A stretch of DNA of 64,000 nt from JAXLVB01 sp046329195 (GTDB taxonomy: Bacteria > Bacteroidota > Bacteroidia > Cytophagales > Spirosomataceae): contig JAXLVB010000001.1 of the NCBI GenBank assembly GCA_046329195.1, positions 992,001-1,056,000 on the forward strand, in the 5' to 3' direction. Shown here piece after piece: positions 45,815-55,571 of the stretch. The position numbers and the translations under genes were made by a program. Each line of letters opens with the position of its first letter. The stretch's first letter is position 1. The notes under the pieces are model-generated. The model was not told the DNA's origin, made no database searches, and was given only the letters and a program-made list of their open reading frames with translations.

Positions 45815-48253
45815 TTATTTTTTCAAAACAGCCTTGCTTACAATTCGACTGCTTTTATCGTCTTTCGTTCGTAGGTAAAGCAGCTCGTTCAGTTCGCCAT
45901 TGGCCCATTTGTCAATCATATTATCGTAAAATTTACTGCCCGGGTTCCCCGATTGACCCCCAGGATAAAGACCATACGCTTTAGGGCCTTCTTTGCTCAG
46001 TTGCACCACCATGCGCCAAGATGGGCCGTGTCCGCCGCCTGTTGCATTGACAATTCGAGGACCACCACCCGCTTTGATATTGAGGCGACTGAGCGCATCC
46101 ATACCCGGAATGAGGTGGCGTACTCCCGTGGCTTTGATTTTCCACCATTGCCAGGCTTCACCCATCGAGCCATTGCGCTTCACGAGGCTATCTACCGACG
46201 CTTTGAAGCTCCGATTCAAAATATCAGCGGCTGTTTCAACCTTGTCTTTGGTCGAAACATTATCAAACCACGCTGAAGCTGGCTCTTTTTGAATGAGTTG
46301 GATGGTTCGGTAAAACGTAGGCAACCGATATGGCAACGAATCGCTGTCTGGCAGATTATCTCGCCACGTGGCTTCCATCAGATTCACCGCCCATTCTTCA
46401 AAAATAGTAGGGGCAATTTCTTCGGCATTGTTATAAAAATTCCACTTTTTGAGGGTTTCAATCGCTTGTTTTTGCGTCGCACTTAGTTCTTTTTCTTGCA
46501 AAACAGCCATCATTGTCGGCAAAAAATCTCGTGCATCCACGTTCATGTTGTCGTTTTGAAGCATCCGTAGGCTATCAACTGTTGCTTTCTCCATGCGAGT
46601 GAGTCGCTCATTGATACGACGGCCACGGTTGGCAGGAGCAAAATTCCATCCTAAGTAATAAGGATAAGTAGGGTCTGTAGAAAACTGGTTGGCCGAACTC
46701 ACAAAGCCCCTCGGTGGATTCAATACATGGGGGTTTTGTGCATGAGGAATCCAGCCGACCCAATCGTGAGCAGGGTTAGTGCCATCCAAAAGATATTTAC
46801 CTTGTTCTTTCCACTTGAGTGGAAACAGACCATTTACCCAAATCGCTACGTTGTTTTCGTTAGAAGCAAAGCAGAAGTTTTGGGCCGGAAACGCATAATG
46901 ACTCAGGGCGTTCACATAGTCGTCATAGCCCTTGGCACGATTCAACTCATAAAAAGTCTGCACACTGTTGTTGGTTTCGTGAGCTACCCAGCGCAAAGCG
47001 TAGCCTACAGGCGTATTCATATTAAACGCTTTTTCGCCTTTTTGATACACTACAGGGCCGTGGTGAGTATAGTACACGGTATCTACTACGTCGGGTTTCC
47101 CTTTCACTTTAATGGTTTCGATGCGGGTTTTGGTTGGTTTCCACTTGCCATCGTGCCAATATTCTTTTTTAGTAGCATCCTTGAACTTTACCTCATACCA
47201 ATCTACTACATCGGAGCCAACGTTGGTAGGGCTCCACGCTACGTTTTCATTAAAACCAATGATAATACCCGGCGAGCCTGGCAGCGTAACGCCATAGACA
47301 TTGATGCCCGGTGCTACCAACTGCATCTGATACCAAATAGAGGGCAAATTCAAAGACAAATGTGGGTCGCCAGCCAAAATTGGCAACCCTGTAGCTGACT
47401 TGCTACCATGCACAGCCCAGTTGTTGGAGCCAATGCCTAAATCTCGCTCAGGGGCTGCAAACGCCACTGATTTTTCGGCAGATTTAACCACAGCAGGAGG
47501 AGTAACCGGAATCGGGGTAAAATCCCACTTTGTTCCAGACGGAATAATAGGGCTTTCGATAAATGGAAAATCAGGAAAAAGTGCATCGGCTGCTGCTGCT
47601 CCGAGCTTTTTTTGCACGTTGGTCAGGCGTAGCTCGTCGGTTCCAGAAGCCAGCGTAAACGACATTTCTTCAATCAGCAGCGCACACTTTTTAGGTGTCC
47701 ATTCTTCGGGGGCGTAGTCCAGGAGTTTGAATTCGAGCGGATAATCTTTGGGCGACAGCTGGTGAATGTACGCATTGATACCTGCCGAATAAGCCTCGGT
47801 AACTTCTTTGGCCTTGGGGTTTTTCTCCATCAGAGCCAGCGACTGCTCCGCCCCATACACAGAGCCCATACGACGTTTGTAGGCATCTATGCCTGCTGCC
47901 CGTTCGCCAATGACCTCGGCCAGCCGTCCGCCAGCCGAACGAGCCACAAAATCCATTTGCCACAGGCGGTCTCTCGCCTGCAAATAGCCTTGGGCTACAT
48001 AAAGGTCGTGGTCGTTTGTAGCAAAAACGTGTGGCACTCGGTTTTCGTCATACAAAACGGTTACCTCGCCTTGTAGCTCAAGAATACTCAAGGTTTCGCT
48101 ACTCGGGAGGTCGCCTTTTTCGACGGTTGCCCAAAAACCTTGGAATGGACTCAAAAACTTACCAAGTGGCGGAGCTACGCCTACTTTGTTGTTGAGTAAA
48201 TACAGTAACGCCCCCGTAATCAGTAGGCTAACTAATGATTTGATGAGTTTCAT
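45815..48253 (-). CDS. Penicillin acylase family (Ntn-hydrolase) protein
   Basis: An exported amidase that self-cleaves; in this family the substrates are beta-lactam side chains, N-acyl-homoserine lactones or other amides. One N-terminal membrane segment (residues 5-22) is followed by the alpha-chain region and the processing site Gly275-Ser276 in LGIGSNNWAVHG, where Ser276 becomes the N-terminal nucleophile. Downstream are LAGDPHLSLNLPSIWYQMQL, GVTLPGSPGIIIGFNENVAW and the C-terminal GGGHGPSWRMVVQL and GGQSGNPGSKFYDNM. At 812 aa it has the usual length. Possibly a quorum-quenching or cell-wall amide hydrolase. Confidence 0.92.
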   Translation of the reverse strand: MKLIKSLVSLLITGALLYLLNNKVGVAPPLGKFLSPFQGFWATVEKGDLPSSETLSILELQGEVTVLYDENRVPHVFATNDHDLYVAQGYLQARDRLWQMDFVARSAGGRLAEVIGERAAGIDAYKRRMGSVYGAEQSLALMEKNPKAKEVTEAYSAGINAYIHQLSPKDYPLEFKLLDYAPEEWTPKKCALLIEEMSFTLASGTDELRLTNVQKKLGAAAADALFPDFPFIESPIIPSGTKWDFTPIPVTPPAVVKSAEKSVAFAAPERDLGIGSNNWAVHGSKSATGLPILAGDPHLSLNLPSIWYQMQLVAPGINVYGVTLPGSPGIIIGFNENVAWSPTNVGSDVVDWYEVKFKDATKKEYWHDGKWKPTKTRIETIKVKGKPDVVDTVYYTHHGPVVYQKGEKAFNMNTPVGYALRWVAHETNNSVQTFYELNRAKGYDDYVNALSHYAFPAQNFCFASNENNVAIWVNGLFPLKWKEQGKYLLDGTNPAHDWVGWIPHAQNPHVLNPPRGFVSSANQFSTDPTYPYYLGWNFAPANRGRRINERLTRMEKATVDSLRMLQNDNMNVDARDFLPTMMAVLQEKELSATQKQAIETLKKWNFYNNAEEIAPTIFEEWAVNLMEATWRDNLPDSDSLPYRLPTFYRTIQLIQKEPASAWFDNVSTKDKVETAADILNRSFKASVDSLVKRNGSMGEAWQWWKIKATGVRHLIPGMDALSRLNIKAGGGPRIVNATGGGHGPSWRMVVQLSKEGPKAYGLYPGGQSGNPGSKFYDNMIDKWANGELNELLYLRTKDDKSSRIVSKAVLKK

Positions 48254-48351
48254 GGGTTCGGCAAATAGGTCGAAAGTTTAAACGGTTGATGAAAATTGGC
48301 AAAATGGTGTTCTTGAGAAGAAGAATCAGGACAAGAAAAAGCAAAACTACT

Positions 48352-48372
48352 AAAAATAGTATGCTTACATAC
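48352..48372. promoter_or_regulatory. Candidate operator, half of the GTATGCTTRCATAC palindrome (copy 1)
   Basis: GTATGCTTACATAC preceded by AAAAATA. A 21-nt stretch that matches this with one change occurs at 63290-63310. It lies in the divergent gap between the penicillin acylase gene and the GDPD gene. Confidence 0.45.
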
Positions 48373-48525
48373 GAACTGGAAATTTCTTTTTTCAAGAAAA
48401 AATTAAATTTTTCGTAGTTTTCTTCAAATTACGAAAGTGGTTCAGAAATTTTCTATTTTAGCGAGTTGAATAAAGCAAACTTCGCTGTTTGTTTGCAGAA
48501 ATTCTCACTACGTCTGTCTGCATTT

Positions 48526-49476
48526 ATGCCCAGAAACACTGTTTTCAAATCATTGACCGATAGCTCGTTCGATACAGTTTCGATGTATTGGTTAGTCAGC
48601 TTGTTATGGCTGGCGTTTGTCACTCCTATGACTTCTCACGCCCAATCGTTTGACCTCGAAGGCCACCGAGGATGCCGAGGTCTGATGCCCGAAAACACCA
48701 TTCCGGCCTTTTTAAAAGCCATAGATCTTGGTGTAACTACCTTAGAGTTAGATGTTTGTATTAGCAAAGACCGTAAGGTGGTGGTATCGCATGAACCCTA
48801 CTTTCACGCCGCCTACAGTACTCATCCAGACGGTAAACCCGTTACTCGGTCAGAAGAAAAATCGCTAAATTTGTACCAAATGACTTACGACGAAATCCGA
48901 AAGTTTGATACGGGCAAACGAGGCAACGCCGATTTTCCAGAACAGCAAAAAATAGAAACGCACAAACCTCTACTCAGTGAAGTTTTTACGGCCTGTGAAA
49001 ATTACCTCAAACAAAAAGGTCTAAAACCCGTACGCTACAACATCGAAATCAAAAGTGAAGAAAAAGAGTATGGTGTTTCGCAGCCTGCTACGATCGAAGA
49101 TTTTTCGGATTTGGTGTATCAGGAAATTATTCGGTATGTATCACCAGAGCGGGTCGTTTTACAAAGTTTTGACTTTAATGTACTCAAGCATTGGAAAAAG
49201 CAGATTGACGCAAAAAAATATAAAAAAGTAAATCTGTCGGTATTGGTCACCACGAAAGGCCCCGAAAAATCGTTTGAAGACCTTGGTTTTCTGCCCGACA
49301 TCTTTAGTTCGTATTATAAGTTTCTGACAGAGAACAAGGTAAAGTTCTGTCATGAAAAAGGAGTAAAAGTGATTCCGTGGACGGTAAATGAGGTGGAAGA
49401 CATGAAAAAAATGAAATCTCTCGGTACCGATGGCCTCATCACCGACTATCCGGATCGAGCCAAAGGCGCTTTGTAA
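48526..49476 (+). CDS. Glycerophosphodiester phosphodiesterase family protein, exported
   Basis: Hydrolyses glycerophosphodiesters. The GDPD core opens with FDLEGHRGCRGLMPENTIPAFLKAIDLG, where His, Arg, Glu and Asn are catalytic, then LELDVCISKDRKVVVSHEPYF, YNIEIKSEE and the closing KVIPWTVNEVEDMKKMKSLGTDGLITDYPD. A signal peptide (LVSLLWLAFVTPMTSHAQ) precedes it. ATG 48526 gives a positively charged n-region and is preferred; ATG 48583 would start directly at the hydrophobic part. Followed by the GH3 gene 48 bp downstream. Confidence 0.9.
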   Translation: MPRNTVFKSLTDSSFDTVSMYWLVSLLWLAFVTPMTSHAQSFDLEGHRGCRGLMPENTIPAFLKAIDLGVTTLELDVCISKDRKVVVSHEPYFHAAYSTHPDGKPVTRSEEKSLNLYQMTYDEIRKFDTGKRGNADFPEQQKIETHKPLLSEVFTACENYLKQKGLKPVRYNIEIKSEEKEYGVSQPATIEDFSDLVYQEIIRYVSPERVVLQSFDFNVLKHWKKQIDAKKYKKVNLSVLVTTKGPEKSFEDLGFLPDIFSSYYKFLTENKVKFCHEKGVKVIPWTVNEVEDMKKMKSLGTDGLITDYPDRAKGAL

Positions 49477-49506
49477 TTGAAATTTTGTGGTTTTGTTGTA
49501 TGTTTG
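49477..49506 (+). promoter_or_regulatory. Probable promoter of the GH3 family gene
   Basis: TTG (49477-49479), 19 bases, then TATGTTTG (49499-49506), a perfect TAnnTTTG box, 18 bases before the ATG. Confidence 0.5.
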
Positions 49507-49524
49507 TTTTTGCACAATAAGAAA

Positions 49525-51060
49525 ATGGCGGTTCTGAACGACATATTGGTTTGGCTCATGAAACGGCGCATGGCTCGTATTCAGGCGTTTATGCGTGACC
49601 CTATGCCCGTGCAAGAAGCGCAGTTTCATAAGCTCATTCAAACAGCCAAAGACACCGAGTGGGGCAAGCAGTACGAATACCGAAGCATCAAGTCGTTCCG
49701 AGAATACCAAGAACGAGTACCCGTTTCGACTTACGAAGAGTTTTATCCTTATTTGGAGAGAGTCATGCGAGGCGAGCAGTTTGTATTGTGGGGCTCGCCG
49801 ATTCACTGGTTTGCCAAATCGTCGGGTACCACCAATGCTCGTAGTAAATATATACCCGTATCAAGAGAATCGCTTCAGGAGTGTCATTACATGGGTGGCA
49901 AAGACATGATGGCTTTCTTGATAGACAACAAACCCGACACCAAAGTCTTTGATGGCAAGGGGGTTTCTGTTGGGGGTAGCCTTTCGCCCAATCCCATTAC
50001 GGGACAACTCAACTGCGGCGATGTGTCGGCGGTAATGATGAAAAACCTACCACCGTGGGCGCAGTACATCCGTACGCCACAAATAGACGTAGCATTGATG
50101 TCGGTTTGGGAAGAAAAAATTGAGCAAATGGCTCAGATTACCTCCCAAGAAAACGTCACCAGTATGTTGGGAGTACCTACGTGGTCGTTGGTGCTGATTG
50201 AGAAAGTGTTGGAACTAACAGGCAAATCCAATGCCCTTGAAGTTTGGGAAAACTTTGAGGTATTTATTCACGGAGCCGTGGCGTTTCAGCCTTACAGAGA
50301 GTTGTTTCAAAATAAAATATTTCCTTCTAAATCGGTTCGTTACTTAGAAGTTTACAATGCTTCAGAAGGATTTTTCGGCCTGCAAGATGACCTCAGTCTG
50401 CTCGACGAAATGCTTCTTATGCTCGACTACGGCATCTTCTTTGAATTTATTCCTGCCGAAGAAGTAGCCTCGCCCCATCCCAAAACCCTCACACTGGGCG
50501 AAGTAGAGTTGGGTAAAAACTACGCCATTGTGATTTCGACCAACGCTGGGCTTTGGCGCTACAAAATTGGCGATACCATTCGGTTTACAAGCAAAGACCC
50601 CTATCGCATCAAAATCTCAGGCCGTACCAAGCATTTTATCAATGCCTTTGGCGAAGAAGTCATCGTTGAGAACGCCGAAGCAGGGATCACACGAGCCTGT
50701 GAAGCCACTGGTGCTGAGATTACGGACTATACAGCCGCTCCTGTTTATATGGAAAGCGGACGCTCTGGTAGCCATGAATGGATAATTGAGTTCAAGAAAG
50801 AACCATCTGATATTCAGCAATTTACAGAGGTGCTTGATAACGCTATTCGAGAAGTGAATTCTGACTATGATGCCAAGCGCTACAAAAATATGGTGCTCAA
50901 ATCGCCTATTCTCCACCATGTACCAGAAGGAACCTTCTACCAATGGCTCAAAGGACGTAACAAACTAGGAGGGCAGCATAAAGTACCCCGACTAAGCAAT
51001 ACCCGAGAGTACGTCGAAGAAATTCTACAAATGGTAGGCTACCGAGCAGGGGTTTTGTAA
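49525..51060 (+). CDS. GH3 family acyl-adenylate/acyl-acid-amido synthetase-like protein
   Basis: A protein of 511 residues in the GH3 family, homologous to the plant enzymes that conjugate amino acids to auxin or jasmonate by acyl adenylation. Motifs: WFAKSSGTTNARSKYIPVS (the ATP-binding Ser/Thr loop), VEVYNASEGFFGLQDD and LWRYKIGDTIRFTSKDPYRIKISGRTKHFINAFGEEV. Bacterial members have no firmly known substrate. The ATG at 49525 is preceded by a good promoter; the frame upstream to 49477 is too short to matter. Confidence 0.88.
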   Translation: MAVLNDILVWLMKRRMARIQAFMRDPMPVQEAQFHKLIQTAKDTEWGKQYEYRSIKSFREYQERVPVSTYEEFYPYLERVMRGEQFVLWGSPIHWFAKSSGTTNARSKYIPVSRESLQECHYMGGKDMMAFLIDNKPDTKVFDGKGVSVGGSLSPNPITGQLNCGDVSAVMMKNLPPWAQYIRTPQIDVALMSVWEEKIEQMAQITSQENVTSMLGVPTWSLVLIEKVLELTGKSNALEVWENFEVFIHGAVAFQPYRELFQNKIFPSKSVRYLEVYNASEGFFGLQDDLSLLDEMLLMLDYGIFFEFIPAEEVASPHPKTLTLGEVELGKNYAIVISTNAGLWRYKIGDTIRFTSKDPYRIKISGRTKHFINAFGEEVIVENAEAGITRACEATGAEITDYTAAPVYMESGRSGSHEWIIEFKKEPSDIQQFTEVLDNAIREVNSDYDAKRYKNMVLKSPILHHVPEGTFYQWLKGRNKLGGQHKVPRLSNTREYVEEILQMVGYRAGVL

Positions 51061-51111
51061 TTTTAGCCTACGCAGCTCGTCTATCTCTTTTAACGTTATC
51101 CCTCTTTTGCT

Positions 51112-51474
51112 ATGAGTCATTTTTTAGGTCTTCGCACTGCTATTTACGCAGCCCCTCAACTTGACGAATTAAAAAACTGGTACAGCCAGGCATTGGGTAT
51201 CAAGCCGTATTTTGATGAACCTTTTTATGTGGGTTTCAACGTAGGCGGCTATGAGCTTGGGCTTGACCCCAACGCCTCGGCGGGCGCTGGTACGTCGGTG
51301 GCCTATTGGGGTGTAGCCGATATTCATGCTGCCTACCAACACCTGCTCAACCTTGGTGCTACGCCTCATCAAGAAGTAACTAATGTAGGCGATGACATCT
51401 ACGTCGCTACTGTTTATGATCCTGCCAATAATCTCTTTGGCATCATTCAAAACCCTCACTTTCAGGTGCTATGA
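51112..51474 (+). CDS. VOC (glyoxalase/bleomycin-resistance) family protein
   Basis: A 120-residue protein with two beta-alpha-beta3 units: LRTAIYAAPQLDELKNWYSQALGIKP and VAYWGVADIHAAYQHLLNLGATPHQEVTNVG, ending YDPANNLFGIIQNPHF. Metal ligands are not complete enough to assign an activity. Its stop overlaps the start of the next gene (ATGA). Confidence 0.87.
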   Translation: MSHFLGLRTAIYAAPQLDELKNWYSQALGIKPYFDEPFYVGFNVGGYELGLDPNASAGAGTSVAYWGVADIHAAYQHLLNLGATPHQEVTNVGDDIYVATVYDPANNLFGIIQNPHFQVL

Positions 51475-52109
51475 TGACGATTGAGTTTCTTCCAGAAGAT
51501 ATTTATAAACTTATCGTTTCGTTTGGAATTGGGGCTATAATCGGTTTTGAACGAGAACTCCGTAACAAATCGGCTGGTTTACGAACCATGATTTTGATTT
51601 CGTTGGGCTCAACGCTTTTTACCTTAGTCTCGATGCAACTAGGAAACGACCCCAGCCGTATTGCGGCGAATATCGTAACGGGTATCGGATTTATAGGAGG
51701 GGGGATTATTTTTAAAGAAAGTAGCCGAGTATCGGGTATTACTACTGCTGCTACGGCTTGGGTAACGGCGGCCTTGGGAATGTCAGTTGGTACAGGGCAC
51801 TATGCTTTTACCATCATCAGTATGGGGCTTACGATTGTAGTGTTGTATGGCTTAGTTCCGATTGAGAACTGGATAAATCGTCGTCACCAAGTGCGAGGGT
51901 ATCGTATTGTTTGTCGGTTCGAGCGCAAAACGCTCAAGCAATACGAAGAGCTTTTTAAGCAACTCAAGTTACACTCCAACAGAGGGCAACAAAGTCGAGT
52001 GGGTGAAAATATCATTGGCAATTGGAAACTACAAGGCGCCGAAAAGAATCACGAAAAACTGATAAAAACGTTACTCAACGACCCTGATGTGTTAGAGTTT
52101 GATTTTTGA
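51471..52109 (+). CDS. MgtC/SapB family membrane protein
   Basis: A membrane protein of 212 residues. Five predicted segments cover residues 10-140: YKLIVSFGIGAIIGFERELRNKSAGLRTM, LISLGSTLFTLVSM, NIVTGIGFIGGGIIFKESSRVSGITTAATAW and YAFTIISMGLTIVVLYG. The C-terminal 70 residues are a cytoplasmic domain (ACT-like in length). MgtC-type proteins support growth at low Mg2+ and inhibit ATP synthase in pathogens; the role here is inferred. The 4-bp overlap with the VOC gene suggests translational coupling. Confidence 0.9.
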   Translation: MMTIEFLPEDIYKLIVSFGIGAIIGFERELRNKSAGLRTMILISLGSTLFTLVSMQLGNDPSRIAANIVTGIGFIGGGIIFKESSRVSGITTAATAWVTAALGMSVGTGHYAFTIISMGLTIVVLYGLVPIENWINRRHQVRGYRIVCRFERKTLKQYEELFKQLKLHSNRGQQSRVGENIIGNWKLQGAEKNHEKLIKTLLNDPDVLEFDF

Positions 52110-52118
52110 AAAATGAAC

Positions 52119-52147
52119 AGCTCGCCTTTTGACGGGCTATTTTTTTT
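52119..52147 (+). terminator. Terminator after the mgtC-like gene
   Basis: Six-bp stem AGCTCG/CGGGCT (one G-T pair) with an 8-nt loop, then a run of eight T after one A. Confidence 0.7.
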
Positions 52148-52438
52148 GATGTCTTTAGGCATGTAGTAGTTTAGTGTCTTTCTTCAAGTAATGAATAAGC
52201 GAACCGTTTCTTTGTTGCTTTTTACTTAATGGTTTCAGCCGAATTGCTTCAGGTAGTTTTTGAATTAAAGCAAGGAGTACACATTAGATTATCAGTTGAT
52301 TACGAATAGATTAAATATTTTTCATTAAAAATAGAATTGTATTTTTCCTTTTAGCATTTTACATTTGTGAGCTATCTCCCCGGTCTGTTTTTTTAGCCAA
52401 AAATGGACCGATTGATTAGACCCCCAACAAATAAAGCG

Positions 52439-52446
52439 TATATTTG
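52439..52446 (+). promoter_or_regulatory. -7 element upstream of ispH
   Basis: TATATTTG, a perfect TAnnTTTG match, 31 bases before the ispH ATG. No TTG is found at ideal spacing. The rest of the gap 52148-52438 is AT-rich and shows no gene or other site. Confidence 0.5.
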
Positions 52447-52477
52447 AAAACTGTTTGGGAGAAATGTTGTTATAGAA

Positions 52478-53770
52478 ATGAGTACTCCTGTTGACCAAGA
52501 AACCATTAGTAAACGAGCCGTCCGATTCCGAAAGATGAAGTCGTTTCAGATTCCAGAAGCCTACAAAAGCACCGTTATTGGGACTATCAAAGAATTTCGA
52601 CGCAAAAGCGATCGAATGAAGAAAGACTTTACCCCTACGGTAGTGGACTTTGGAGTTGTTAAGTTTTTGATAGCCAGGCACTTTGGCTTCTGCTACGGAG
52701 TCGAAAACGCCGTGGAAATTGCCTATAAGACCATTGCCGAAAACCCGGGTAAGCGCATCTTCTTACTTAGTGAGATGATTCACAATCCTGACGTAAATCG
52801 GGACTTACAGGCAAAAGGTGTCCAGTTTTTGATGGATACTTCCGGGCAGCAATTGATTCCTTGGACTCAACTCACCCCTGCCGACATTGTGATTGTACCG
52901 GCGTTTGGCACTACGCTCGAAATCCAAGCCCGCTTAGCCGAGTTGGGTATCAATGCCTACGAATACGACACCACTTGCCCCTTTGTGGAAAAAGTGTGGA
53001 ACCGAGCAACGGCCATTGGCCAAAAAGACTACACCATTGTGATACATGGCAAGCCCTCGCACGAGGAAACCAGAGCCACGTTTAGCCATGCCAAAGAAAA
53101 TGCACCAACAGTAGTTGTTAAAAATATCAAAGAGGCCGAAGCGCTGGCTCGATATATTACTGGTGAGCAAGCCACCGATGCTTTTTATGAAGAGTTCAAA
53201 GGACAATACTCTGAGGGTTTTGATATTACCAAAGACTTGGAGCGAATCGGCGTAGTGAACCAAACTACAATGCTAGCCTCTGATACTCAGGAGATTGCCG
53301 ACTACTTGCGCCAAGTAATGATTGACAAATACCGTCCTGTTGTCGTGACAGACCGCTTTGCGGATACTCGTGATACGCTTTGCTACGCAACCAATGACAA
53401 CCAAAGTGCCGTGTATGGTATGCTCGAACACCAAGCCGACTTGGCAGTAGTAGTAGGCGGTTACAATAGCTCCAATACCTCCCATTTGGTTGAATTGTGT
53501 GAGCGCAAGCTACCTACATACTTCATCGAGTCACAGGTAAAGATTTTGGCCAATAACCTCATTTGTCATTTCGACCTGCATCAAAAGCAAGAAGTAGTTA
53601 CCGAAAACTTTTTGCCATCACACCGCCCCGTACGGATTATGCTCACTTGCGGAGCCTCATGCCCAGACTCGGTAGTAGAAGGTGTCATGCTGAAACTACT
53701 TAGCTGCTTTGATGGGGCCAATACAATAGAAACAGTGCTAAAATCTTTTGAAGGGGAGCCTGTAGCCTGA
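52478..53770 (+). CDS. ispH: 4-hydroxy-3-methylbut-2-enyl diphosphate reductase, long form
   Basis: Makes IPP and DMAPP in the last MEP-pathway step. The Fe-S cysteines lie in RHFGFCYGVENAVEIAY, TTCPFVEKVWNR and TCGASCPDSVVEG. At 430 aa it is longer than the usual 300-320. An N-terminal extension of about 60 residues precedes the core, and a middle insertion (FYEEFKGQYSEGFDITKDL, then VGVVNQTTML) matches the plant and cyanobacterial type. The ATG follows a -7 box; a shorter start at Met20 is possible. Some Bacteroidota share this long form. Confidence 0.93.
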   Translation: MSTPVDQETISKRAVRFRKMKSFQIPEAYKSTVIGTIKEFRRKSDRMKKDFTPTVVDFGVVKFLIARHFGFCYGVENAVEIAYKTIAENPGKRIFLLSEMIHNPDVNRDLQAKGVQFLMDTSGQQLIPWTQLTPADIVIVPAFGTTLEIQARLAELGINAYEYDTTCPFVEKVWNRATAIGQKDYTIVIHGKPSHEETRATFSHAKENAPTVVVKNIKEAEALARYITGEQATDAFYEEFKGQYSEGFDITKDLERIGVVNQTTMLASDTQEIADYLRQVMIDKYRPVVVTDRFADTRDTLCYATNDNQSAVYGMLEHQADLAVVVGGYNSSNTSHLVELCERKLPTYFIESQVKILANNLICHFDLHQKQEVVTENFLPSHRPVRIMLTCGASCPDSVVEGVMLKLLSCFDGANTIETVLKSFEGEPVA

Positions 53771-53834
53771 CTTCTTCTTAAAAATTCCTAATTAGTACTG
53801 TACCATTGGGCTTTCTTCGTTATTTTGCATAACG

Positions 53835-55571
53835 ATGGAAAAACGTTGGACATACAAACCCTTACCCCACACTACCGAAGAACGTTTTGTTATTGAAGAA
53901 CTATCCAAAGCACTCAATATCAATCCGTTTCTGGCTACGTTGCTTTGGCAACGTGGTATTATCGATTTTGATACGGCCCGACATTACTTTCGCCCAGAGC
54001 TTTCGCATTTGCATGATCCCATGCTCATGCAAGACATGGACCGAGCTGTAACCCGACTGTCAGAGGCTATTCAAAAGGGAGAAAAAATCATGGTTTATGG
54101 CGATTATGACGTGGACGGCACTACTTCGGTAGCCATGTTTTACGGATTTTTACATAATCGCTACCAAAATCTCGCTTTCTACATTCCAGACCGCTACAAA
54201 GAAGGTTATGGCGTCTCAAAGGCTGGGGTTGAGTTTGCCCGAGACAACGGCTTTACACTCATTATTACGCTCGACTGCGGCATCAAGTCGGTAGAGTTGG
54301 TCAAACAAGCCAGCGAGTGGGGCATTGACTTTATCATCTGTGACCATCACCGCCCAGGCGATGAAATTCCGCCAGCAGTGGCTGTCTTAGACCCCAAACG
54401 TCATGACTGCTCCTATCCGTTCAAAGAATTGACAGGCTGTGGCGTGGGTTTCAAATTGCTCCAATCGTATTGTCAGCATCATGATATTGACGAGCAAGAG
54501 CATCTTTTTCCTTTTTTGGATCTTTTGGTAGTTAGTATTGCTGCTGACATCGTGCCGATCGTCGGCGAAAACCGAGTGTTAGCTTATTTTGGCCTCAAAC
54601 AACTCAACGCATCACCTCGGATTGGTCTCAAAGCACTCAAAGATGTGGCGGGATTTCAGGGTGAAATGGACATTTCGAATGTGGTTTTTGGTCTGGGACC
54701 TCGTATTAATGCCGCAGGGCGTATCAAGCACGCCCACGACGCCGTGCAGTTGCTGCTGGTAGATAACCACGACGATGCTTTTGGCTTTGCTGCCGAAATC
54801 AACAAACACAACACCGACCGCCGAGGGTATGACACTCGTATGACCCAAGAAGCCCTCACCATGATTGAAGAAGACGAATGGTTGCGTAATGCAAAAACCA
54901 CCGTTTTGTTTAGACCCGACTGGCACAAAGGAGTGATAGGTATTGTAGCGAGCCGTTGTATCGAAAAATACCACCGCCCAACCATCATCCTTACCCAATC
55001 AGACACCAAACTGGCGGGTTCGGCTCGGTCGGTACCCGGCTTTGACCTCTACGATGCCATTGAGGCCTGCTCTGATTTACTTGAACAATTTGGTGGCCAT
55101 ACGTTTGCAGCAGGTCTAACGTTGTACGAAGAGAACCTGACAGCATTTCGGCAAAAATTTGAAGCGATTGTCACCGAACGCATTCTGCCAGAGCAGCTTT
55201 CGCCCCTCATTGAAGTGGATATGAAGCTTCCACTACGAAATATTACCGAGCGATTCTTCAACATCATTAACCAAATGCAGCCCTTTGGGCCGAGCAATAT
55301 GACACCCGTTTTTGTGTCCGAAAACGTCCGACTACGGGGTTATCCTCGCATTTTGAAAGAAAAACACCTCAAAATAGAAGTCTGTCAAGACGATTCACCC
55401 GTTTTTATAGGTATTGGCTTTGGCATGGCCGATTTTTACGAGCCTCTGATGGAAGGTCGTCCGTTTCATATTTGTTACCTCATTGAAATCAACGAATTCC
55501 AAGGGAAACGTTCGCTACAACTACACCTCAAAGACATTAAGTTTGGGGAGTTACCGATTCAAAAACCATGA
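53835..55571 (+). CDS. recJ: Single-stranded-DNA-specific exonuclease RecJ
   Basis: A 5'-3' exonuclease acting in recombination and mismatch repair. The DHH phosphoesterase motifs are MVYGDYDVDGTTSVAM, LIITLDCGIKS, FIICDHHRPG, SIAADIVP and GPRINAAGRI. The DHHA1 domain has GVIGIVASRCIEKYHRPTIIL and FGGHTFAAGLTL, and the C-terminal OB domain follows (residues 450-560). The length (578 aa) is normal. The last 4 bp overlap the lptB start. Confidence 0.97.
   Translation: MEKRWTYKPLPHTTEERFVIEELSKALNINPFLATLLWQRGIIDFDTARHYFRPELSHLHDPMLMQDMDRAVTRLSEAIQKGEKIMVYGDYDVDGTTSVAMFYGFLHNRYQNLAFYIPDRYKEGYGVSKAGVEFARDNGFTLIITLDCGIKSVELVKQASEWGIDFIICDHHRPGDEIPPAVAVLDPKRHDCSYPFKELTGCGVGFKLLQSYCQHHDIDEQEHLFPFLDLLVVSIAADIVPIVGENRVLAYFGLKQLNASPRIGLKALKDVAGFQGEMDISNVVFGLGPRINAAGRIKHAHDAVQLLLVDNHDDAFGFAAEINKHNTDRRGYDTRMTQEALTMIEEDEWLRNAKTTVLFRPDWHKGVIGIVASRCIEKYHRPTIILTQSDTKLAGSARSVPGFDLYDAIEACSDLLEQFGGHTFAAGLTLYEENLTAFRQKFEAIVTERILPEQLSPLIEVDMKLPLRNITERFFNIINQMQPFGPSNMTPVFVSENVRLRGYPRILKEKHLKIEVCQDDSPVFIGIGFGMADFYEPLMEGRPFHICYLIEINEFQGKRSLQLHLKDIKFGELPIQKP

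Noticed and set aside
46727..47398. 223-aa frame opposite the penicillin acylase gene
   Set aside because: An antisense shadow of a clear Ntn-hydrolase gene; no promoter or motif.
49159..49806. 215-aa frame opposite GDPD and GH3 genes
   Set aside because: Runs across two clear genes and their promoter; no independent support.
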